Below are positions 43,132 to 50,275 of a DNA stretch of 64,000 nt, piece by piece. The notes beneath the pieces were generated by a model that worked only from the letters and a program-made list of their open reading frames with translations, was not told where the DNA came from and did not search any database. The position numbers and the translations under genes are program-made. The number at the start of each line of letters is the position of its first letter. Positions within the stretch are counted from its first letter, which is position 1. Where the stretch lies: NCBI RefSeq assembly GCF_004137255.1, contig NZ_SDWT01000001.1:2914001-2978000 (forward strand). The letters are read 5' to 3'. Origin of the DNA: Nocardioides oleivorans (GTDB lineage: Bacteria; Actinomycetota; Actinomycetes; Propionibacteriales; Nocardioidaceae).

Positions 43132-43603
43132 GGCCGTCCGGCTGAGGTCGATGACGGAGGACGAGTACGACGCCTACCGCGCCGACGCCGAGCGGGACTA
43201 CGCGCAGCAGATCGCCGACTCCGGCCAGCTCGACCTCGATGCCGCCACGAGGCGCTTTGCGTTGGAGTTCGCCCAGCTCCTTCCCGACGGCCTGGCGAGC
43301 CCGGGCATGCACCTCTGGACGGCGCTCGCGGGTGAGCCGGGCGATGCGGTCGGCCTCGGCTGGGTCGAGCTGCGCGAACGCGCTGCCGGGACGTCCGCAT
43401 GGGTCTACGACATCCGCGTCGACGCGGGCCGGCGCGGCCAGGGTCTGGGGCGCGGGCTGATGGAGGCGCTGCAGGACGCGTCCCGCGAGCTCGGTGCGAC
43501 CACCGTCTCGCTCAACGTCTTCGGCCACAACACCGCCGCGATCCGGCTCTACGAGACGCTGGGCTACTCGGTCACCGCGCAGCAGATGAAGCGGGAGCTC
43601 TGA
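43124..43603 (+). CDS. GNAT family N-acetyltransferase
   Basis: 159 residues. The acetyl-CoA site is VDAGRRGQGLGRGLM, followed by LNVFGHNTAAIRLYETLGY, the canonical GNAT motifs A and B. Substrate unknown. The GTG at 43124 lies inside the end of the aminotransferase gene, suggesting coupling. Confidence 0.9.
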   Translation: MAEAVRLRSMTEDEYDAYRADAERDYAQQIADSGQLDLDAATRRFALEFAQLLPDGLASPGMHLWTALAGEPGDAVGLGWVELRERAAGTSAWVYDIRVDAGRRGQGLGRGLMEALQDASRELGATTVSLNVFGHNTAAIRLYETLGYSVTAQQMKREL

Positions 43604-43632
43604 GCCTCCCGTGCGGCGGGCGCGCCCACGGG

Positions 43633-43638
43633 TAGGGT
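43633..43638 (+). promoter_or_regulatory. Predicted -10 (TAGGGT) of smc
   Basis: TAGGGT follows a GC-rich stretch after the GNAT stop, 83 bases before the TTG start of smc. Between them a 9-11 base motif (CCTGACC / CCTGATCC) repeats three times (43677-43705). Confidence 0.4.
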
Positions 43639-43720
43639 GAGCCGCGCTGAGCTTCCCCAGTTGTCAGTGAGCCGTGCCTGACCCTGCCTGACCCATGCCT
43701 GATCCGGTGAGGAGCCCGCG

Positions 43721-46700
43721 TTGTACCTGAAGAGCCTGACCCTCAAGGGGTTCAAGTCCTTCGCGTCCTCGACGACGATGCAGCTCGAGCCGGGCATCAC
43801 GTGCATCGTCGGGCCCAACGGCTCGGGCAAGTCCAACGTCGTCGACGCCCTCGCCTGGGTGATGGGCGAGCAGGGTGCCAAGAGCCTGCGCGGCGGCAAG
43901 ATGGAGGACGTCATCTTCGCCGGCACGTCCGGTCGTCCGCCGCTCGGTCGCGCCGAGGTGCAGCTGACCATCGACAACACCGACGGTGCGCTGCCGATCG
44001 ACTACGCCGAGGTCACCATCAGCCGCACGATGTTCCGCAACGGCGGCTCGGAGTACGCCATCAACGGGCAGTCGTGCCGGCTGCTCGACGTGCAGGAGCT
44101 GCTCAGCGACTCCGGCATCGGCCGCGAGATGCACGTGATCGTCGGGCAGGGCCAGCTCGACACGATCCTGCACGCCACGCCCGAGGACCGACGCGGCTTC
44201 ATCGAGGAGGCTGCCGGCGTCCTCAAGCACCGCAAGCGCAAGGAGAAGGCGCTCCGCAAGCTCGACGCCACCGACGGGAACCTGACGCGGCTCGCCGACC
44301 TGCTCTCCGAGATCCGCCGCCAGCTCAAGCCGCTCGGCCGGCAGGCCGAGGTCGCCCGCCAGGCGCAGACGGTGCAGATGGACGTCCGCGACGCCCGCGC
44401 CCGCCTGCTCGCCGACGACCTCGTCACGGCGCGCACCTCGCTCGAGTCGGAGATGGCCGACGAGACGCTGCTCAAGGAGCGCCGCGAGCAGGTCGAGGCC
44501 CAGGTCGCGGCCGGGCGCGAGCAGGAGGCACGCCTCGAGGCCGCCCTGCGCGACGACCTCCCGCGGCTCGCGGCGGCCCAGGAGACGTGGTTCGCCCTGT
44601 CCGGGCTCAAGGAGCGGCTGCGTGGGACCGGCTCGCTCGCCGACGAGCGGATCCGCAACGCGGCCGGCGCCTCCGACGCCGACACGGTCGACTCCGGCCG
44701 CGACCCCGACGACCTCGAGGCGCAGGCCGAGCGCGTGCGCGCGCAGGAGGCCGAGATCGCCGAGCAGGTCGAGCAGCACCGCACGGCGCTCGACGCGGCC
44801 GTCGTGGCCAGGCGCGAGGCCGAGGAGGCGGCAGCTGCCGAGGAGAAGCGGATCGTCGGGCTCCAGCGCGCCGCCGCCGACCGACGCGAGGGACTGGCCC
44901 GCCTCACCGGCCAGGTCAACGCGCTGAAGTCGCGCTCCGAGGCCGCCGACGCCGAGATCCGGCGACTCACCGACGCCCGCGAGGACGCCGCCACCCGGGC
45001 CGAGCGCGCGCAGCGCGACTTCACCGCGCTCGAGACGAAGGTCGCCGGCCTCGACGCGGGCGAGGAGGGCCTCGACTCCGAGCACGAGGAGGCCGTCACC
45101 GCCCTCGACGAGGTCGAGGAGCAGCTGGCGAAGGCCCGCGAGGACGCCCAGCAGGCCGACCGCGACCGCGCCGGGCTCGTCGCCCGCCGCGACGCCCTCG
45201 AGATCGGGCTCAACCGCAAGGACGGCGCCGGTGCGCTGCTCGCCGCGACGGGGGAGGTCGGCGGGCTGCTCGGATCCGTCGCCGCGCTGCTCGACGTCGA
45301 GCACGGCTTCGAGACCGCCGTCGCTGCCGCCCTCGGCACCGCCGCCGACGCCGTGGTCGTCGCCGACTCCGACGCCGCGGTCGAGGCGATCGGCCACCTC
45401 AAGGCCGACGACCTCGGTCGCGCCGGGCTGCTGCTCGGCGGCGCGCCCGCGGTCGACCGCGACTGGCCCGCGCTGCCCGACGGCGTGCGCTGGGCCGTCG
45501 ACGCGGTGACGGCACCCGACGACGTACGCCCGGCGCTGCTGCGCCTGCTCCACCAGGTCGCTGTGGTCGACGACCTCCCGGCCGCCCGGCGCCTGGTCGC
45601 CGACCTGCCCGGCGTCGTCGCCGTCACCCGCGAGGGCGACCTCCTCGGGTCGCACTTCGCCGCCGGCGGCTCCACCAGGCAGCCGAGCCTGATCGAGGTG
45701 CAGGCCGCGGTCGACGAGGCCAGTGCCAGGCTCGCCGAGGCGACCGCCACGACCGAGCGCCTCGGCTTCGAGATCTCCCGGCTCGAGGCCTCCCGCCACG
45801 ACACCCTCAAGCGGGTCGACGTCGCCCTCGCCAAGCTGCACGAGTCCGACGCCACGCTCGCCGCGGTGGCCGAGGAGCTCGGCCAGCACGGCTCGCAGGC
45901 GCGGGCCGCCAAGGGCGAGGCCGAGCGCCTCGAGCGCTCCATCGTCACCGCGCGCGAGGCCCGCGAGGCCGACCTCGCCGGTCTGGTCGAGCTCGAGGCC
46001 CGCCTCGCCGCCGCCGAGGACGTCACCGACGAGGAGCCCGACACCTCCGAGCGCGAGCGGCTCGCCGAGTCGGCGCGGGAGGCCCGCCAGGGAGAGATGG
46101 ACGCCCGGCTCGGCCTGCGCACCGCCGAGGAACGTGCCCGCGCGCTCAACGGTCGCGCCGACTCGCTGCTGCGCGCCGCCCAGGCCGAGCGCGACTCCCG
46201 TGCCCGCGCCGCCGAGCGTCGCGAGCGGCTGATCCGCGAGGGACGCGCCGCGCAGGCCGTCGCCGCCGCCGTACGCGTCGTGCTGCACGAGCTCGAGCGC
46301 TCCGTGATGCAGGCCGCCGACGAGCGCGCCGCCGTCGAGGAGTCGCGCCGGGGGAGCGAGGAGCAGCTGATGACCGTACGGACGACGCTGCGCGACCTCG
46401 GGCGTGAGCACGACGAGCTCGTCAGCTCGGTCCACCGCGACGAGATGGCGCGCACCCAGCAGAAGATGCGCATCGAGCAGCTCGAGGAGCGCGCGCTCGA
46501 GGAGCTGGGCATGGACCCCGACGGGCTGGTCGGCGACTACGGCCCCGAGACGCTCGTCCCGTTCACCGGCGAGGTGCCCGAGGGCGAGGAGGCTCCCGAG
46601 CCGACGGCCTACGTCCGCGAGGAGCAGGTGAAGCGGCTGCGCACCGCCGAGCGCGCCCTGTCGATGCTCGGACGGGTCAACCCGCTCGCGCTCGAGGAGT

Positions 46701-47275
46701 TCTCGGCCATGGAGGAGCGGCACAAGTTCCTCACCGAGCAGCTCGAGGACCTCAAGCGCACCCGCAAGGACCTCCTCGACATCGTCCGCGAGGTCGACTC
46801 CCGCGTCGAGCAGGTCTTCACCGAGGCCTACGCCGACGTCGAGAAGGCCTTCGACTCGACCTTCGCCCGGCTCTTCCCGGGCGGCGAGGGCCGACTGGTG
46901 CTGACGGCCCCCGACGACATGCTCAACACCGGCATCGAGGTCGAGGCGCGGCCAGCCGGCAAGAAGGTCAAGCGGCTCTCGCTGCTCTCCGGCGGTGAGC
47001 GCTCGCTCGTCGCGGTGGCGTTCCTCGTCGCGCTCTTCAAGGCCCGGCCCTCGCCGTTCTACATCCTCGACGAGGTCGAGGCGGCGCTCGACGACACCAA
47101 CCTCGGACGCCTGCTCGAGATCTACGAGGAGCTCCGCGAGAACTCCCAGCTCCTGGTGATCACCCACCAGAAGCGCACGATGGAGGTCGGCGACGCGCTC
47201 TACGGCGTCACCATGCGCGGCGACGGAGTGTCCGCCGTGATCAGCCAGCGCCTGCGCGACGCCGAGTCGGCGTGA
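43721..47275 (+). CDS. smc: Chromosome segregation protein SMC
   Basis: 1184 residues, full length. Walker A GPNGSGKSN is at residues 31-39; two long coiled coils flank the hinge (about residues 500-650, GLLGSVAALLDVEHGFETA); the C-terminal head carries LSGGERSL and Walker B YILDEVEAALDDTN. It organises the chromosome with ScpAB, which are not in this window. The start is a TTG with GGTGAGGA 7 bases upstream; no ATG/GTG in frame can replace it without losing MYLKSLTLKGF. Confidence 0.98.
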   Translation: MYLKSLTLKGFKSFASSTTMQLEPGITCIVGPNGSGKSNVVDALAWVMGEQGAKSLRGGKMEDVIFAGTSGRPPLGRAEVQLTIDNTDGALPIDYAEVTISRTMFRNGGSEYAINGQSCRLLDVQELLSDSGIGREMHVIVGQGQLDTILHATPEDRRGFIEEAAGVLKHRKRKEKALRKLDATDGNLTRLADLLSEIRRQLKPLGRQAEVARQAQTVQMDVRDARARLLADDLVTARTSLESEMADETLLKERREQVEAQVAAGREQEARLEAALRDDLPRLAAAQETWFALSGLKERLRGTGSLADERIRNAAGASDADTVDSGRDPDDLEAQAERVRAQEAEIAEQVEQHRTALDAAVVARREAEEAAAAEEKRIVGLQRAAADRREGLARLTGQVNALKSRSEAADAEIRRLTDAREDAATRAERAQRDFTALETKVAGLDAGEEGLDSEHEEAVTALDEVEEQLAKAREDAQQADRDRAGLVARRDALEIGLNRKDGAGALLAATGEVGGLLGSVAALLDVEHGFETAVAAALGTAADAVVVADSDAAVEAIGHLKADDLGRAGLLLGGAPAVDRDWPALPDGVRWAVDAVTAPDDVRPALLRLLHQVAVVDDLPAARRLVADLPGVVAVTREGDLLGSHFAAGGSTRQPSLIEVQAAVDEASARLAEATATTERLGFEISRLEASRHDTLKRVDVALAKLHESDATLAAVAEELGQHGSQARAAKGEAERLERSIVTAREAREADLAGLVELEARLAAAEDVTDEEPDTSERERLAESAREARQGEMDARLGLRTAEERARALNGRADSLLRAAQAERDSRARAAERRERLIREGRAAQAVAAAVRVVLHELERSVMQAADERAAVEESRRGSEEQLMTVRTTLRDLGREHDELVSSVHRDEMARTQQKMRIEQLEERALEELGMDPDGLVGDYGPETLVPFTGEVPEGEEAPEPTAYVREEQVKRLRTAERALSMLGRVNPLALEEFSAMEERHKFLTEQLEDLKRTRKDLLDIVREVDSRVEQVFTEAYADVEKAFDSTFARLFPGGEGRLVLTAPDDMLNTGIEVEARPAGKKVKRLSLLSGGERSLVAVAFLVALFKARPSPFYILDEVEAALDDTNLGRLLEIYEELRENSQLLVITHQKRTMEVGDALYGVTMRGDGVSAVISQRLRDAESA

Positions 47276-47288
47276 CGTCGGGCTGACC

Positions 47289-48344
47289 GTGACCGACGCA
47301 CGACGGCCCCCCGCGACGAGCCGGGCCGTGGCGGTCATCGGGCTGCTGCTGCTCGCTCCGCTCTGCGCCGAGCTGCTCTCCGCCTACCTCGCGGTCGCCG
47401 GAGACGTGGCCACCTCGGCGTTCCTGGTGCTGTTCCTCGGGCCGCTCTACGGCGGCGCGGCGCTGCTCATCAGGGACGTGGCGGTGCGCACCGGACGCGG
47501 CTGGATCGGCGTGGTCCTCCTGGCGACCGCCTTCGGGGTGGCCATGACCGCCCTGATCGACCTGAGCCTGTGGACGACCGACCGCACCGATGTCGCGGGC
47601 TGGACCGCGATCGTCGGAGCCGCCCGGGTGTCGGGGATCAGTGCCTTCGCCCTGGCGTCGTGGGTCGGCGGGCACGTGGCCCTGAGCATCGGCGCCCCGC
47701 TCCTCCTGGTGGAGGCCGGTGTGCCCGCCGTGCGCGGCCGCCCGCTGCTGGGGCGCCTCGGGACCGGGATCACCCTGCTCGCCGCCCTCGCCGTCGCGAC
47801 CGCCGTGCACCACGATCCCGAGCGCAGCGGGGTGCTGCACACCTCCCTCCCGCGCTACGCCCTCGCGTCGGCGGTCGTGCTGGCCCTGGTCGCGGCAGCG
47901 CTCTCCCCGCTGGGCCGTCCGCGACCGCCGGTCGACGGGCGGCGGGCGGGACCGCCCTGGCGGGTGTTCCTGATCGGGGTCGTGCTGACCGCCCTGCTCG
48001 ACCTCGCCCCGCCGGGCTGGGTCGGGGTCACGTGCATCGCCGCCGCCGCGGTGCTCGCCGTCGCACTCGTCGGGAGGCTGGTGCGCTCGCCGAGGTGGAC
48101 CCGGAGGCACGCGGTGGCACTGGCCCTGGGCGTCGTCCTGGAGCGCACCGCGATCGGTGCGCTCGCGCCGCCGCCACCGGGCGTGCCGGCCGCAGCAGTG
48201 GTCGCCCAGGCCGCGGTGCTGGCGCTGATCCTGCTGGTGGTCGGCGGCTGGGCCTGGCGCGGCGCCGGGCGCCCGGCACCCGCCGGGGACGGCCGACCCG
48301 GTGCCGGGTCGGATCCCGGCCTGGTGGAGGGTGTTCGACGATGA
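47289..48344 (+). CDS. Polytopic membrane protein of unknown function
   Basis: 351 residues from GTG with nine or ten hydrophobic segments. No family motif is recognised. It ends in a Pro/Gly-rich tail and overlaps the thioesterase start by 4 bases (ATGA). It lies 13 bases after smc. Confidence 0.75.
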   Translation: MTDARRPPATSRAVAVIGLLLLAPLCAELLSAYLAVAGDVATSAFLVLFLGPLYGGAALLIRDVAVRTGRGWIGVVLLATAFGVAMTALIDLSLWTTDRTDVAGWTAIVGAARVSGISAFALASWVGGHVALSIGAPLLLVEAGVPAVRGRPLLGRLGTGITLLAALAVATAVHHDPERSGVLHTSLPRYALASAVVLALVAAALSPLGRPRPPVDGRRAGPPWRVFLIGVVLTALLDLAPPGWVGVTCIAAAAVLAVALVGRLVRSPRWTRRHAVALALGVVLERTAIGALAPPPPGVPAAAVVAQAAVLALILLVVGGWAWRGAGRPAPAGDGRPGAGSDPGLVEGVRR

Positions 48345-48796
48345 GCACCTCGCCCACCCCTCCCACCCGGTCCGACTACGTCACCTGGCGCACCGCCACG
48401 ACCCGCTGGCGCGACGACGACGCCTACGGCCACCTCAACAACGCGACCTACTACGAGCTCTTCGACACGGCCGTCAACGCCTACCTCTACGAGGCCACCG
48501 GGGTCGACGTCCGGGCGCTCCCGCAGATCGGGGTCGTCGCCGAGACCGGCTGCCGCTACTTCCGCGAGATCGGCTTCCCCGAGCCGATCGAGATGGGCCT
48601 GGTCGTGGACAAGGTCGGCACCAGCTCGATCGTCTACCGGATCGGGCTGTTCCAGGGCTCCTCCGAGCTGGCCGCTGCCGAGGGGCGCTTCGTGCACGTG
48701 TACGTCGACAACTCCCGCGGCGCCGGCGACCGGCCGGTCACTCCCATGCCCGACGTCGTCCGCGCGGCCGTCGTACCCCTCCTGCGTCCGGCCTGA
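48341..48796 (+). CDS. Hotdog-fold acyl-CoA thioesterase
   Basis: 151 residues. RWRDDDAYGHLNNATYYELFDTA is the 4-hydroxybenzoyl-CoA thioesterase/YbgC signature (catalytic Asp in DAYGHLNN). It hydrolyses acyl-CoAs of unknown chain. It is coupled to the membrane protein upstream by a 4-base overlap. Confidence 0.92.
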   Translation: MSTSPTPPTRSDYVTWRTATTRWRDDDAYGHLNNATYYELFDTAVNAYLYEATGVDVRALPQIGVVAETGCRYFREIGFPEPIEMGLVVDKVGTSSIVYRIGLFQGSSELAAAEGRFVHVYVDNSRGAGDRPVTPMPDVVRAAVVPLLRPA

Positions 48797-48889
48797 GCAG
48801 GCGCGCCCGGGATCGCCGGGACTGCCGGCCAGCCACCACGTCCGTGCCATGGTGGGAGACCCTGCACCGGAACCACCTCGGAGGACACC

Positions 48890-49066
48890 GTGCTCGTGAT
48901 CGTGCTCATGATGACGCTGGGCGTGCTCGTCGCCGCCGGCGTCGCCGTCTACGTCGCCTATCCGCACCGCGGCGAGCAGGTCCCCGTCGTGCCGCAGGTC
49001 GGCGACGCCATGCGCAAGGGCGTCGACGCCCTCCCGGTGCTGGAGGACGCGGAGTCGCGTGCCTGA
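48890..49066 (+). CDS. 58-residue single-span membrane protein
   Basis: GTG start with CGGAGG (48880-48885) upstream. A hydrophobic N-terminal span (VLMMTLGVLVAAGVAVYVAY) is followed by a polar tail with HRGEQVPVVPQ and VDALPVLEDAE. It fills the gap between the thioesterase and ftsY and is too small to be found by simple length filters. Function unknown. Confidence 0.65.
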   Translation: MLVIVLMMTLGVLVAAGVAVYVAYPHRGEQVPVVPQVGDAMRKGVDALPVLEDAESRA

Positions 49067-49111
49067 TCCCCTCCGGTCGGAGCGCCCCACCGGTGATGGT
49101 TGGATGGCGCC

Positions 49112-50266
49112 ATGGGTGACTGGATCTACCTGATCGTCGCGATCGCGGTCGTCGGCGTGCTCACGCTCGCCGGGCTGCTGACCTCGGGGCGTCGTCGGCG
49201 CGGCGACCTCCCGCCGGGAGGCGGCACCGACGTCATCGCGCCGCCTCCGAGCGAGGCCGACACCGCCACGGAGGCGCCGCCCGAGCCGGCAGTCGACAGC
49301 GCGGTCGATGCCCCGGTCGTCGAGGAGCCCCCGGCCCTCGACAAGCCGGAAGGCACGGCGTCGCGGCTGGTGCGGCTGCGCCAGCGGCTCTCCCGCTCGC
49401 AGGGCGGCCTCGGCAAGGGCCTGCTCGCCCTCCTGAGCCGCGACCGGCTCGACGAGGACACGTGGGAGGCCATCGAGGACACCCTCCTGACCGCCGACAT
49501 CGGTGTCGCGCCGACGCAGGCCCTCGTGGAGAGGCTGCGCACGCGCCTGCGCGTCGAGGGCGGCCAGGTCGCCGACCCCCGCGCCGTGCTGCGCGAGGAG
49601 CTCGTCGAGCTCGTCGGCCCCGACATGGACCGCCGGATCCAGGTCACCGGTGCGGACGGCAAGCCCGGCGTGGTGCTCGTGGTCGGCGTGAACGGCGCCG
49701 GCAAGACCACGACCGTCGGCAAGATCGCGCGCATCCTGGTCGCCGAGGACCTCACGGTCACGCTCGGCGCGGCCGACACCTTCCGTGCGGCCGCCGTCGA
49801 CCAGCTGGCCACCTGGGGCGAGCGCGTCGGCGTCGAGGTCGTCCGCGGCCCCGAGGGCGGTGACCCGGCGAGCGTCGCCTTCGAGGCGGTCAAGAACGGC
49901 ATCGACGACGGGGTCGACACCGTCCTGGTCGACACCGCGGGACGCCTGCAGAACAAGGCCGGCCTGATGGACGAGCTGGGCAAGATCAAGCGCGTCGTGG
50001 AGAAGCAGGCCCCGGTCACGGAGGTGCTGCTGGTGCTCGACGCCACCACGGGCCAGAACGGCCTCATCCAGGCCCGCGTCTTCAGCGAGATCGTCGACGT
50101 CACCGGCATCGTCCTCACCAAGCTCGACGGCTCGGCGAAGGGCGGCATCGTGGTCCAGGTCCAGCGCGAGCTCGGCGTGCCGGTCAAGCTCGTCGGTCTC
50201 GGCGAGGGCGCCGACGACATGGCGCCCTTCGACGCGACGGCGTTCGTCGACGCGCTCCTCGGCTGA
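49112..50266 (+). CDS. ftsY: Signal recognition particle receptor FtsY
   Basis: 384 residues. A single N-terminal membrane span (IYLIVAIAVVGVLTLAGLL) and an acidic/proline linker precede the NG domain: VVGVNGAGKTTTVGK (about residue 192), GAADTFRAAAVDQL, VDTAGRLQNK and LTKLDGSAKGG. It docks ribosome-SRP complexes on the membrane. ATG 49112 follows TTGGAT by 6 bases without a Shine-Dalgarno. Ffh, its partner, lies 8 kb downstream. Confidence 0.97.
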   Translation: MGDWIYLIVAIAVVGVLTLAGLLTSGRRRRGDLPPGGGTDVIAPPPSEADTATEAPPEPAVDSAVDAPVVEEPPALDKPEGTASRLVRLRQRLSRSQGGLGKGLLALLSRDRLDEDTWEAIEDTLLTADIGVAPTQALVERLRTRLRVEGGQVADPRAVLREELVELVGPDMDRRIQVTGADGKPGVVLVVGVNGAGKTTTVGKIARILVAEDLTVTLGAADTFRAAAVDQLATWGERVGVEVVRGPEGGDPASVAFEAVKNGIDDGVDTVLVDTAGRLQNKAGLMDELGKIKRVVEKQAPVTEVLLVLDATTGQNGLIQARVFSEIVDVTGIVLTKLDGSAKGGIVVQVQRELGVPVKLVGLGEGADDMAPFDATAFVDALLG

Positions 50267-50275
50267 GCCGACCGG

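Noticed and set aside
43664..47338. A 1224-residue minus-strand frame opposite smc
   Set aside because: Mirror of the smc codon pattern; no start context or family.
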